Below are positions 50,280-62,293 of a stretch of 64,000 bases of DNA, in pieces; the first letter of the stretch is position 1; each line of letters starts with the position of its first letter. The stretch spans positions 500,171,919 through 500,235,918 of the forward strand of contig CM054058.1 of NCBI GenBank assembly GCA_028641055.1, read 5' to 3'. The notes below the pieces were generated by a model, which did not search any database, had not been told where the DNA came from, and saw nothing but the letters and a program-made list of their open reading frames with translations. This DNA is from Alopecurus myosuroides (Eukaryota; Streptophyta; Magnoliopsida; Poales; Poaceae). A program made the position numbers and the translations under genes.

Positions 50280-53200
50280 TTCGTGTAGAGATGGTCCATG
50301 AACCCTAGTCCCTTGCTTATGATCGCTTCGGCCGTAACCATGGAGCATCTTCATTATTTAACGGGATGGTTGGGTCAGCTTTCACTGTGAAGGGTGGAAT
50401 TTCAACAAACTTATTATAATCTTCTGACATGTCTGTCTTGTCCTCGATTCCCACGATGTTTCTTTTCCCTGAAAGAACTATGTGACGCTTTGGCTCATCG
50501 TATGATGTATTTGTTTGCTTATTTTTTTTCTTTTTTTCGGTCTGGAGGACATGTCCTTCACATAGAAGACCTGATCCACATCATTGGCTAGGACGAATGG
50601 TTCGTCATTGTAACCAATATTGTTGAGATCCACTGTTGTCATTCCGTAAAACGGGTCTACCTTTACCCCTTCTCCATTCAGGTTGACCCATTTGCACTTG
50701 AACAAAGGGACCTTAAAAGAAGGTCCATAGTCAAGTTCCCATATCTCCTCTATGTAACCATAGTATGTGTCATTTTTTCCATTCTCTTTTGTTGTATCAA
50801 AGCAGACACCACTGTTTTGGTTGGTGCTATTCTTATCTTGGGCGATCGTGTAAAATGTATTCCCATTTATCTCGTACCCTTGAAAACTCCCAATAGTCAA
50901 AGATGGTGACCCGACCAACATGTACAGCTGATCTTCAACTGTGGTGTCATTTATAAGATGTGTTTGCAACCAACTTCCGAAAGTCTCCATGTGTTTGCGT
51001 TTAATCCATGAGTCATCCTTCCCCGGGTTTGTGGAGCATACAATATTCTTGTGTTCCTTGAGATACAGAGTCACGAAGATGGAATTTTGTAGAACTGTGT
51101 AGTGTGCTTTAGTGAAAGAATGCATGTCCCTGGGTATCATTGTTTTCTTTCCCAGCGTTCCTTTCCCCCCAGTCTCCCCTAGTGCCGCGATTCAGGAACA
51201 CCAATCGTATTAAGGTCAGGAATAATTAAAGTCAACACAGAACCCAATGACCTCCTCTATTCCATAGCCCTTCGAGATGCTTCCTTCTGTCCTAGCACGA
51301 TTATGAACATATTTCTTCAAGACTCCCATGAACCTCTCAAAGGGGAACATATTGTGTAGAAATACCGGACCGAGAATATGAATCTCTTCACATAGGTGAA
51401 CCAGGAGATGAGTCATAATGTTGAAGAAGGATGGTGGGAACACCTACTCAAAACTAACAAGACACTGGACCACATCCCTCTGTAATCTTTCCAGAATTTA
51501 TTGATCGATTACCTTCCGATATATTGCGTTGAGGAATGCACATATCTTCACAATGGGTACTCGAACATTTTCCGGTAGAAGCCCCCTCAATGCAATCGGA
51601 AGCAACTGCGTCATAATCACGTGGCAGTCATGAGTCTTCGGGTTTTGGAATTTTATCTCTGCCATGTTTATTATCCCCTTTATATTCTACGAGAAGCCAG
51701 ACGGAACCTTGATACTCTAAAGGACTTCAAAAAATATTTCCTTCTTTGCTTTAGTAAGAGCGTAGCTGCTTAAGTAATGGTGCCCTGTATTCGTGTGCTT
51801 GTTGCTTGGGTCTTTCATACGTTGCTGGTCCTCCCGTGCTTACGGCGTATATTTTGACTTCCCATACACGCCCAGGAAGCATAGCAGGTTGACGCAGAGA
51901 TTCGTTGTCACGTGCATCACGTCGATTGAAGATCGGACCTCTAGAACTTTCCAATAGGGTAGCTCCCAAAATATAGATTTCTTCTTCCACATGGGTGCAC
52001 GCTTATCAGGGTCGTTTGGAATAGGTTGGCTGCCATCACCCTTCCCAAAGATTACTTTTAGGTCCTTGACCATATCGAATAAATCATTACCACTACAAAG
52101 GTCAGGTTTCTTCCAGGTATCTGCCTCACCTCTGAAATGCTTCCCTCCTTTCTTTCTTACGGGATGCTTGATCGGAAGAAATCTACGATGCCCCAGGTAT
52201 ACAACATTTTTACATTTATCCAAATAAGCATTGTCAGTATTATCTAAACAGTGTGTGCATGCATTGTATCCCTTGTTTGTATGTCCGGAAATGTTACTAA
52301 GAGCAGGCCAATCATTGATGGTTACGAAAAGCAACGCCCGTAGGTCAAATGGCTTTTGTTCGTTCTCATCCCACACACGTACACCTGGTTTGCCCCACAA
52401 TTGTAAGAGTTCTTTCACTAATGCCTTAGATACACATCAATGTCGTTGCCAGTTTGCCTTGGGCCTTGGATGAGAACTGGCATCATAATGAACTTGCGCT
52501 TCATGCACAACCAAGGAGGAAGGTTGTACATACATAGAGTCACGGGCCAGGTGCTATGACTGGAGCTCTGCTCCCCAAAAGGATTAAAGCCATCTGTACT
52601 TAGACCAAACCATAAGTTTCTTGCCTCTCCTGTAAAGTCCGAGAACTCTCTCTCGATCTTTCTCCACTGCGATCCATCGGCGGGGTGTCTCAACTTTCCG
52701 TATTTCTTACGGTCTTCCTTGTGCCATCACAACAACCTAGCATGCTCTTTGTTTCTAAATAGACGTTTCAACCATGCTATTATAGGAGCATACCACATCA
52801 CCTTTGCAGGAACCCTCTTACGAGGGGGCTCGCCGTCAACATCACCAGGGTCATCTGCTCTGATCTTATACCGCAGTGTAGTGCATACCAGACATTCATC
52901 CAAATTCTCGTACTTCTTACCGCGGTACATGATGCAGTCATTAATGCATGCATGTATCTTCTGCACATCTAATCCTACAGGGCAGCGAGCTTTCTTTGCT
53001 CCGTACGTACTCTCAGGCAATTCGTTATCCTTTGGAAGCTTCGGCTTCATTAGTTGAAGTAAACTCTCAAATGCCTTGTCAATCACACCGTTCTGTGCCT
53101 CCCATTTCAGCAACTCCAGTGTGGTACCGAGCTTTGTGCTGCCATCTTCGCAATTTAGGTACAACAACTTTTTATGATCATGTAACATGTTGTCCAGCTT

Positions 53201-53790
53201 CAACCTCTCCAATTCACTTTCACAGTCTTCCCATGCATCAACAATAACTCGGCCAATATCATCATCGGGCTCTTCTAATGCCCGTTCTAGATCACCTCCT
53301 TCTTCTGCATTGTCTTCCATTGCAGTATCACCGTATTCAGGGAACAAAGGTTCTTCTTGTTCTTCTTCTTCTTCTTCATTGTATTCCATCACAACCCCTC
53401 TTTCTCCATGCTTGGTCCAACAATTATAGCTGGACATGAAACCTCTCCGAAGTAGGTGGCCATGAAGGACTCTCGAGGAAGACTGCTCCCTGACGTTTCG
53501 ACAATCAACACATGGACAACACATAAAGCCATTATCTTTGTTCGCCTGAGCTACAACGAGAAATGCATTCATGTCTTTCATATACTCGGAAGTGCGTCGG
53601 TCACCGTACATCCATTGCTGCCATGCATCCATCTGCATCGTATAATTAAGTTTATCAAAAAACATTACAATAACATCTTCAATAGAGAAATGACCACAGT
53701 ACATCGACAAATATAACTTTTTTATGTATCAATTACAGATGAAAAAGATAAGTTTGCTAACCTCGATCGAAGATACCATTTTCTTTGAGC
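50280..53790 (-). pseudogene. TNP2-type CACTA transposase, decayed
   Basis: A likely start is at ATG 53632 after an acceptor (ATGCAG|ATGG); a short upstream exon (MVSSIE, about 53785-53768) is possible. In order: the transposase-associated domain (WMYGDRRTSEYMKDMN ... CPCVDCRN), an acidic stretch, then Transposase_21 (WRKIEREFSDFTGEARNL, GLSTDGFNPFGE, DIDVYLRH / FVTINDWPALSNISGHTNKG), a DUF4218-like part (FFNIMTHLLVHLCEEIHILG, about 51420-51250) and a DUF4216-like part (TYYGYIEEIWELDYGPSFK, about 50760-50480). Breaks: a TGA near 52725, a one-base loss near 52424, several in-frame stops between 51840 and 51440, and a late frameshift near 50480. It once cut and moved the element, but can no longer be translated as one protein. 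Confidence 0.85.
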
Positions 53791-53929
53791 TAATGTGTGT
53801 CTCGGGTATTTCGTCAAACACCTCGTGTGCATAGTAAAATAACACACACTAGCACCCACCTCTCTCACTCCTCCAAGCAAAAAAGAACAGAGGGAAAGGG
53901 GGCTGGGAGGCAGTATATGTAGGGGAAGG

Positions 53930-54192
53930 GGGACATTGGTCCCGGTTTGTGGCATGAACCGTGACCAATGCCCTTGCGCGTGCCACGTGGCCTGTGGCGA
54001 GGCATTGGTCCCGGTTCATGCCACAAACCGGGACAAATGCCTGCTAATGAACCGGGACCAATGCCCTCATGCGATTTCTGCTGCCTCAGGCGCACAAACC
54101 GGGACCAATGCATAGCATTTGTCCAGAATTTTGATGCAACCAGGACTAATGCCTTTTCTAGCCCTGGACGAAAGGTGTTGTTTCCACTATTG
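53930..54192. repeat. Right subterminal repeats and terminus of CACTA 2
   Basis: CATTGGTCCCGGTTTGTGGC, AACCGTGACCAATG, GGCATTGGTCCCGGTTC and AACCGGGACCAATGC units, ending TTTCCACTATTG. Confidence 0.8.
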
Positions 54193-54270
54193 AAATTCTA
54201 ATCATCCATCTTTTGCATCTTACCATTCATTGACTATTTTCGCAGCAATGCACGGCGTGTACTTAGTTAC

Positions 54271-54499
54271 TTATATCCGCACCATGTATAGGGCACTGGT
54301 CTCTCGAGATAAATGCTTATACTAAAGAGAAGATACTCTTGGGTCTTCACTTTCTTGTAGATGGTCGCCTATTGTAAATGAGCTCATCTGCTGGTCCAAT
54401 CTCAATCTCAAGATCTGGCCCATGGAACATCACCAAGGAAGCCCTCTCTTTCTTGTCATTTCCACGGCTCGGTGCACATGGCTGTTGAATAACCCGTAG
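54271..54499 (-). pseudogene. Remnant last exon of a second 2-oxoglutarate dioxygenase gene
   Basis: Clearly homologous to exon 4 of the intact gene (56091-56333), including the TAA place at 54271, but with many substitutions. It is cut at 54499 by the poly-T end of a LINE fragment and lies 78 bp from the CACTA 2 end. It shows that the dioxygenase gene once stood in tandem. Confidence 0.75.
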
Positions 54500-55135
54500 T
54501 TTTTTTTTTTGGAAATGGAGGTCTACCCAGCGTCTGCATCAAAATGATGCACACAGCCGGTTTTTATTAAATGATAGAACAGAAATCATCATGTTTTATA
54601 AGTAGATATAACAAACGACTAGACCTAAATCCACCAAACAAAGCTCACTACCAATATTGATGAAGGGGGTGGCTAATCACAGAGCCGATACTCTGAGAAC
54701 CAACCAACGCGCATCATCCAAAAATCGAAGGCCTCACCATGCCGTCCGATAGCGAACAAGGGACATAATCGGTCAAACACACCGCAGCCCGTACCGACAT
54801 ACACGCTCGGAAAGTTGCTACCGCCGTCTTCCGCTCACCCGTCTTCAGGACAGCTGTCAAAGCATCCACAATGTCAGACCTGTCGTCGGTACCACCATGG
54901 CATCAGACAACACAACCACCCTACGCGCGTCCAACACCAATACCCCACGGTACCAAGCTGCCGAGAACCGCCGTCGTTGATGCAGTAGAAGAAACACCGC
55001 TTCCTCTCTAGGACCCTCGAGCTACTGCTCCAAAACGATGCCCTCAAGAGGGAGAGCGACACCGGCAGCGTCACCATAATCCAATCCAGGAAGCCCAGAT
55101 TTAGTGTTTCCTCCGAATGGTGCTGCCAGCAGTTT
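54500..55135 (-). mobile_element. LINE-type 3' fragment (5'-truncated)
   Basis: A T run (54500-54510) is the poly(A) tail on the minus strand. Next to it, on the minus strand, TGTGCATCATTTTGATGCAGAC-like sequence followed by GCTGGGT matches the 3' end of the full LINE at 41530-41560. The rest has no coding region that I can support, and its inner border is uncertain. Confidence 0.55.
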
Positions 55136-55499
55136 CTCTTAAGTAAATATGTTCTCTTCGTCCCTCGATCGCGACTAAGCTATAGCTACCCAGCTATATT
55201 GCGGATCTCAGTGATAAAGCTCAATTTTTTGGTTCAGGGAGCTCCGTGGAATGTTGCAAATGGGTTCTTAGCAATAGAGTACTAATGATATCTAGGTTTC
55301 GGCAGGTGACAAAGAATTTAACAAAGACTAGGGGATATGGCGCGAAAGAAAAAAGACATTATCAAGTGGCTGTCAGCATCCCATTCCCCAGAATTTCTGT
55401 ACGGCACGTACCAGTGGGCAGTGGCCACTTCACCTGTCTCTCTCATCAATAATCCCACTATACCTACCGACTGTCTTTTCAAGTGGGCAAAATCTCATT

Positions 55500-56005
55500 T
55501 TAATAGGTCGGTGGAAATAAGAAAACTGAAATTTTCTGAAGACAAAGAATTTTTTTTGGCTGATATTTGTAGGTTATCAAAATTACAGCTCCACAATAAG
55601 CAATTTTTTGGCAGATAGATATTTGAATTATTTTTTTGGTTCATGAATATCACGCTTAACATAAAAGCAGCTTTTTACACAAGTTTTTATACCGACAAGC
55701 CCGCTTTTTAAAATTAAATTAAATTAATGAGATGGACGAAACTAAAATTTATCTTATTTAGCTAGTCGGTGGAAACAAGAAATTTAAATTTTCTTTAAAA
55801 TTTTCTGTATGCAAAGGTTTTTCTTTGGTCGACCTTTGTGGCCGATTATACCTACAGTTCCACAATAAGCAAAACTTTTCCACATAAATATATGATTTTT
55901 TGGTTCATGAACATCATACTTAGCATAAAAGCACCCTTTCACACCATTGTTTACGTTGTACAAGCAAGATTTATTGAAAGCATTCAAATAAATCAAATGG
56001 ACTGG
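55500..56005. repeat. Diverged tandem duplication downstream of the dioxygenase gene
   Basis: Two units of about 255 bp: GGTCGGTGGAAATAAGAAA... (55506) and GTCGGTGGAAACAAGAAA... (55762). Both continue through CTCCACAATAAGCAA / TTCCACAATAAGCAA and TTTTTTGGTTCATGAA. No gene inside. Confidence 0.6.
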
Positions 56006-56090
56006 AATAAAACAAACAAAAACAACATAAACTCATGGTAAAACATGAAATTACACCGACATAAGAGTAAGTTACTCCCGAGCCTTCGCT

Positions 56091-59000
56091 TTATATCCGC
56101 ATCGTGTCTAGGGCCCTGGTCCCTCGAGATAAATGTTCATATTGAAGAGCAAGGTACTCATGGGCCTTCACTTTCTTGAACCGTGACGGACGCCTATCGT
56201 CAATGAGCTCATCTGCTGGCCCAATTTCCGCCTCAATATCTGGCCCATAAAACATCACCACGGAAGCCCTCTCTTTCTTGGCATTTGTAACGGCCCGGTG
56301 CACTGGGCTCTTAAAGACCCCGTTGCTGATTATCTTCCTCAACAATAAAAGAAAAGGTTCAAAAGGAGGATTTAAAATTAGAGACATCATCATACTATTA
56401 AATTATATGGGTTATCAGTACACATGGACAAAGATATTAATGGAAAATTATACATTATGTAATTTTGGCGTGGATTAAAATATATTTTCCTCAAATTTTC
56501 TGGAGTAGATCTGGACTTAATTCAGATGAAATTCAAGTATAGGTGGTTTTTTTTTATATTAAATTTCATGACATTGGACGAAAAAAAATACCTCCGTCGC
56601 ATCTCCCACGATGATTAGCAATGTATGCGTGTGGCTCGAAGCCGGGACATTGTACCAGACGTCGTCTTTGAGAACTTGCAGTCCGTCGACGTCATTATGG
56701 TCGACCATGAGAACCGAGACAAGTGTCGCGTCGGAGTGGGACTTGATGCCAAACACAAGATCTGGTCTGGAGCACGGAGGGTAGTAGTTCATTCTGGCGA
56801 AGGTGGTGGCCCGACCGCTGAGATGTCCGGCCAAGTAATCGTCGCCCAGCCCCAAGAGCCTCGCCATTGCCGGAAGAAGCGTGTCGTTCAACATGCCACC
56901 TCGCAGCTGCGTGGAGTACTCTTGCAGAATGTCCCTGCATCGACCAATCTATAATATCTAAATAGGAGCAACCCACTAAGTGATTTCTCTCAACATGCAA
57001 AACGTCCACCTAAGCAATCCCATGCAGCTGCCATGTCATTATCTTTATTTCCAATAATTTTAGCAACAGTTATTAGTCTTCTAAATAGGAGTACTTATTA
57101 TTTTGCTACGAGGCACGTCAATGCTACTTTCTCCATTCATCCTGCGTGTTCGGTCTCTTCATTTTTCTGCCCACGGTAGTCGCCTAGCCTTCCCTGAGAG
57201 TCATTCGTCGCTTCATGTACCTGATGTTGTGAGCCAGTGTGAGCAGATGCCTTTATCTCACGGGAGCTTTTGCTCCAGAATTGACAACACACAGGTACTC
57301 ATCGAGGCAGCGCGCGGACGAGCAAGGCCGGAGGCCCTCCTCTCACGTATCTTCTCTCTACATGCCTCCTAATTTTTCTCTCTCCTCACATAGGTACTAC
57401 TGGATCTCAAATACTGAATTATTCGCTCTCTAAGATGGTTGCCCATTCACACTTTGCAATATCTCTTTGTCTAAGTCTCCGGCCGACCGGCTGGACGGTC
57501 AGTGGAGTTAGTTTTTTTTTGTGTTTGTGTGTGAAACTGAGAGTTGCAGCTCCCATAATGTAACTAAGCAATTTCGTGCGAGTTATGCAGATTATTTTGT
57601 TTTTTAGGTGGCTAATTTTACAAATCTAAGCCTCTTCTTAAAAAAAAATTGTTGCTACACAGGTTTGTGCTGCATACGTTGTACTGGTCTCTTTTGTCCT
57701 TTTAGTATCACTACATGTTCTTTTCTCGAGGGATTCACATGGATACATGTTAAACACATCTATTGCAGCATTACAGGACAAATTTCAGGCAACTTTTTTT
57801 TGCTATGACCAGTTCAGACGAATTTTCACTATTCCTGTATGATCATATAATCTAAATTTTCTGAATGTCTGTAAGGCCTTTAAGCCTCTGCTTCAACTAA
57901 TCTTATATGTCTATCAATCTCTTTGGACACAATTGCTTTGGTTTCTTCCTGATGTATGTTGTTCTATGGTTGTGCTGCAGGCTAGAACTTAGTGGGGGTG
58001 TATCTTCACCTTTTCAGATTCAGGATAAGACATATTGTCGGTTGAACAGGACCTTCTCAATTCTTTCCTATCCTTACAAATTAACTCAGTTGATGTGCGC
58101 ATATACTTAAGGTATGAATTATGCTACCATGTTTGAATAATCAATGTGTATTTAATATATCAATATGCCTGGGTTTTTCACAATAAAATAGGTATTGTTC
58201 GCCATGGAAGTGATTACACAGCTTATATATATTGCGAGAGAGGAAATACTCGATCGTGGAAATATAGTTAAACTCATGTTGATCTCTATATTTTCTTTTC
58301 AATCATGTTTTTTTGACAAGTCTATTTTTGTGTTCATTTTAGATCATACAATTTGGTATCCATATGAAAAGTGGATCTTCCTTATATATATATAGGTTAT
58401 AAGGGAAAGAAACAGGTGTTCATCTACTATTTCAGATTTATTTCGTACCAAGTGGGTTATCGATCGTACATGGTTCCGTCATTTTCACATATCGACAATT
58501 GGCTTTAACTCACACTTTCTTTGATTGGATTTTTTTTCTATATGCAAGTAGGAAGTGCATTTTAGTGGGTCAGCATACCCATAAATATGTCGAGAAATAC
58601 GTGCATATATATATTTTTGACACATGCTTTATACAAATAAAGCAGTTTATTTCCATTATTCCATACCTTTGTCAACCAATGCTTCTCATGAATAGAACAT
58701 GTTCAATTTTTTACTTTTTTGTTCCCATAGGTATCCCGCTGCAACGCGCGGGGTATCATCTAGTTCTCATAAGTACACAGGATGATTTGATGAGTCGTTG
58801 AGCCTTCTCCTTAATTACCGGAGAGATTCGGGCCAAAGGTGAAGCTTTCGCTGGTCCTGCGGCTCCACCTGGAGAAGCAGGCGGTCGGACCACTCGAGGG
58901 ACGACTGGTCTTGCGACTGGACCTGCTTGGTTCCGTACCCTTGGTGGTAGTCCTCGTAATGCTCGCCGTCGGCGAGGTCGTCCGTGTATTTCTTCTTCTC

Positions 59001-59395
59001 CTCCACTGGTTGCCGAAAGAATCCCATCGATGCGTTCCACATTGCGTCCATCAGAGACGGCTCCACGCCATGGTCAGTTACCTGCAGTGCAGGGAGGAAA
59101 TCGTCAGCAAACTGTAAGACATTGTTGCTGTTATAGCTTAATGATTTTTTTTTCTGACCGTGAAGATGCCCCAGGCCTCCAGCGCCGACCGCAGTCTCGC
59201 CGCCTCCTCACCGCCGCCGGCTGCGTGCTCCTGGGACAGGACACCAAGGTTGATGACGGGGATCTGGGCGACCGGTGCGCCCACGGGAGGACGGTCATTG
59301 GGCTGCATGACGTACCGCTCAGGCACATCGCCGGCGAGCTCTTCCACGAGCACCATCACCGGCCTGATCACTTCGTCTTCTCTTGTTCCTCCCAT
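56091..59395 (-). CDS. 2-oxoglutarate/Fe(II)-dependent dioxygenase (361 aa, four exons)
   Basis: Exons 59395-59159, 59081-58819, 56934-56592 and 56333-56091 join in frame with GT-AG introns and give 361 residues, the usual size. N-terminal DIOX_N part: QIPVINLGVLSQEH, WGIFT|VTDHGVEPSLMD, GFFRQPVEEKKKY, GYGTKQVQSQDQSSLEWSDR. Core: ATTFARMNYYPPCSRPDLVF, then KSHSDATLVSVL with the His-x-Asp iron pair, and in exon 4 SPVHRAVTN with the second His and the RAS of the 2-oxoglutarate-binding Arg-x-Ser. The pattern is like plant SRG1/flavonol synthase/codeine demethylase-like enzymes, which hydroxylate or desaturate small metabolites in the cytosol; the substrate cannot be told. A TATA-like CTATATAG lies at about 59478-59486. 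Intron 2 is long (1,884 bp) and holds a Helitron-like end. SSHTHT appears where relatives have a shorter loop. Confidence 0.85.
58735..58763 (+). mobile_element. Helitron-like 3' end in intron 2 of the dioxygenase
   Basis: A GC-rich hairpin, CCCGC-TGCAACGC-GCGGG, is followed about 8 bases later by CTAG and then T, the form of a Helitron 3' terminus. The 5' end (TC...) was not located with confidence. The extra DNA in the long intron may be this element. Confidence 0.45.
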
Positions 59396-59529
59396 GTTGA
59401 TACGGACTCTTGTGGTTTGGGTTGCTGCTTATGCACTGCGTGTTTGGAAATGCAAAGCTTGTCGTATGCTCTTCTATCTATATAGATAGACGGACTACAG
59501 ACGATTGAAAGACTAAGTTGGTGACTTGG

Positions 59530-60692
59530 TGTTGCCCAATGGTTAGTATGAAAACGGAGCGGAACTGGACTCAACCGAGTGCTACCACGTTTCATTTCAT
59601 ATTTTTTATCCAAAGCGGAAAGAAATGCATAATGCTGGGAACCAAATACTACCTCCGTCTCAAATTAATTGTCACAAAGATGGACAAAAATTGATGTATC
59701 TAACACTAAATTATGTCTAGATACATCCACTTTTGTCCAACTTTATGACAGTTAACTGATCAATGCATTTTCTTATAAAACTTTGTTGAATAATGGTTAT
59801 AGAAAAGGGTATGCGCATCATTTTAACGTAGAGTCCGGTGGTTTCAACCTCCATTTCAAATATGAAAAAAAACTACAATATGGTACAAACGATAATATGA
59901 AAGAAAATCTTCACCAGAACTATAAGACCCCATGAACCAAACTTGTCTAAGTGTTAAGATAACTGGGAACATTATGTTATTGCATTAATTCTGTTTTATA
60001 AATACTAAGACCCGGCTTCTGCATAAAAAAGATGCATATAACCTTCTTTTTAAAATTGCTGATCAAAGATTTGGTAAAAATGGCAAGATCATGCTATTAG
60101 GGCCTCGTGCCCTAGACACACAACAACGCCCCGACAAGCTAATTCTATGGAAATCTCCGAGCTCGAGCGCCATCATTCGATCCGAGAGACCCCGATCTAG
60201 GTTTTCCCCGGAGTATCCCGAGCGACGAGATGAGAATTGCATCGGCTTTTCGACAAACATAGTGCCTCCATGGATGGGAGTGACCCTCAGTGTGCCACCA
60301 TCGACTGATATTCGGTTCCCCCGGAGACTGAAAAAAGCACGACGATGTAGTGAAATTCACCCAAACAATGCCTCCACTGAGGTACGTGGCCCCGATGGTG
60401 CCGTCATCGCTGACGCAAGCCAGAATCCGAAAAAAGCTTGATCAAGAACGACACCTTCGCCATCTTGCAAGCCCAGCACCGCTAGGCCTCCACCTCCATA
60501 TGCATTGCCGGCGAGTTGCGGTTTGCTTGAGGACTCGACTGTGTTCCTTTGGTTACTTCTAGGATCTTTCTTGCCAATTGGAAGGTTGTGGGTGTAATTT
60601 TATTTCTTTTAGATCCTCGTCACTTTTGTTAATTCTATCTTATGCCAGTTCTGGGACCTAGGTGCCTTCCCTGCTAAATAAAAGGTACCGGA
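59530..60692. repeat. Duplicated segment, copy 1, including a LINE 3'-type remnant
   Basis: Starts AGTATGAAAACGGAGCGGAAC and recurs at about 62468. Inside, about 60005-60040 on the minus strand has TTATATGCATC-TTTTTT-ATGCAGAAGCCGGG, the stem-loop of a LINE 3' end, followed by about 650 bp of non-coding LINE-like sequence. It ends in AAATAAAAGGTACCGGA. Confidence 0.55.
59645..59765. repeat. Stowaway-like fragment
   Basis: TACTACCTCCGTCTCAAATTAATTGTC resembles the left part of a Stowaway MITE, with an internal inverted piece (GATACATC / AATTGATGTATC). The right terminus is not recognisable. Confidence 0.4.
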
Positions 60693-62276
60693 GATGAAAA
60701 CGCTCCCGTCTCGCGTCGTCCCCCGCGGGCGACCGAGACGGCGCCCCTTCCTGCCGCGCCCCTCCCCGCCTCCTCTCCTCCCTCCCTCGCCGCCGCCGGC
60801 GGCAGCCGCCGGGCGAAGCCCGCGCGCGGTGCTGGCGGCGGCGGGTCGTCTTCTACCCGGCGCGTGGAGGGCCTCGCGGGGAGGTCTCTTCAGGTGGCGG
60901 TGCTCCTTGGTTGGACTCCGGCGACTGCGGCGAGGCCCTGGCAGGCGACGGGAGGGATGCTCCACAGCGGGGACCGGATGTGGGCAGCGTGGCCGGCGGC
61001 GGATCGAGCGTGGGAGGGGGTCGGGCCTAGGTCTGGGCCTAGATCTGGGTTGGAGCGGGCCCGGTCTGGGCCGCGGGTGGCTTGTGGGCGGTGCGGAGGC
61101 GCCGCTGCCGCCGTGCTCGCCACCCCCGGTGGCTCATCTTCCTCGACGGGGTTCCCTCGTCCGCTCGCCCCGCTCGTCCCCCCGAGGGCGACAGGCAAGC
61201 TCTTCCCCGACCCGTCTCCGCCCTCCCTTCCCCTTCCTCCCCGGCCACCGCTGCTGGCAAAGGTCGCCGGGCTTCTCCCGCGCGTGGCTGGCGGCGGCGG
61301 GCCATCCCCGCCCTCTCGGAGGGGATCGGAGGTCCCGACGGCGGCGGTGCTCCTAGGCGTGGCGGCGGTCCGGTCGGCGGCGGGAGGTCGCAGCGGGGAG
61401 GTAGACGACACTGCAGGCGCAGCCGTTGGCTGTGGGGAGGGGCTCCTGCTTGCTCGGGGCTGAATCCGGCCGACCCAGATCTAGACCCTGGGGGCCCATC
61501 TGGGTCCTGGGCGGGCCACAGCTTCGTGGCGGCGCCTCCTTCCGTGGACGACGAGCATCTTCTCCGGCTTGGGACGACGGTGACGGCGGTACACCTGCTG
61601 CAGTGCAGTGGCGGGACTTCACGGGCCTGTTTGGGCTCGGCCGAGCCAGTGAGGGCCTGGTTTGTCCGGCTACTACATTCGGTCGGCTACCGCAGGTGGC
61701 AGTGGAGGCAGGTCCCTCCCGTGTGTTCCTGTACCGTTGTCCGTCGCCGGAAGTGACGCTCCTCGGTTTTTCGGACCTCATGTCGTGGATCTCGGTGAAC
61801 GGCGGTGGTGTGTGCTTGGCCGTGGTGGCGCGGCAAGTGTGGTGGAGCACCCTGATGTGCCCGGGGAATGGTGTTTTGGAGGTTGGGAGAAATCTCTGCC
61901 GTCTCGGCACCGACGTGATGACGCCTGCGGGTGTCGTCCTCCTTCCTGAAGGACGTCGGGTATACTTCCTCTCCATCCCCCGATACGAACCGGGCGAAAC
62001 CCTAGGCAGCAGCATCGTCGTCGTCGCATTCCCTCTTGAGGGGTTGTTTTGGTTCGCGGTGATCATGATTGCAGGAGTGTGGTGGATTACTTCGGAGGGC
62101 GCAACGGCCGAGGGTCATCACCGTTTCGTCGAACCGCCGATGTCGGCATTGTTTTCTCTTTCTTTCTTCTTTTTATGTCTTTTGGGCGGGTTGTGTGCTG
62201 TTCGCCCCAGCAGTGCTTCACGGTTGTATCGGTTGGTTGCTATATTAATATAGCGGGGCGAAAGCCTGTTTCGGCG
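60693..62276 (+). mobile_element. GC-rich retroposon, 1,584 bp, with 17-bp target duplication
   Basis: Flanked by AAATAAAAGGTACCGGA at 60676-60692 and 62277-62293. The 5' half is very GC-rich and starts CTCCCGTCTCGCGTCG; the 3' end reads TATTAATATAGCGGGGCG-AAAGCCTGTTTCGGCG, like the 3' ends of grass LINE/SINE-type elements without a poly(A) tail. No endonuclease or RT is seen. Frames of 200 codons or more overlap on both strands and look like a GC effect. It is best read as an internally deleted or non-autonomous LINE partner that was inserted into the duplicated segment. Confidence 0.6.
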
Positions 62277-62293
62277 AAATAAAAGGTACCGGA

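Larger units (their letters stand above)
44575..54192 (-). mobile_element. CACTA (En/Spm) element 2, complete ends, AAA target duplication, decayed genes
   Basis: Left end CACTAGTGGAAAC (44575); right end, read inward, CAATAGTGGAAAC (54192), one base changed. Both are flanked by AAA (44572-44574 and 54193-54195), the 3-bp duplication of this superfamily. Length is 9,618 bp. Read from the right end: subterminal repeats, TNP2-like transposase (pseudogene), AP2 gene (pseudogene), convergent gene B (pseudogene), 170-bp tandem repeats, a TTTTGTTTTCTATTG tract, gene D (pseudogene), subterminal repeats. The gene plan matches CACTA 1 in mirror image. Confidence 0.9.

Noticed and set aside
60694..61756. 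Overlapping 200-aa frames in the GC-rich retroposon
   Set aside because: Present on both strands with no domain; best explained by base composition.
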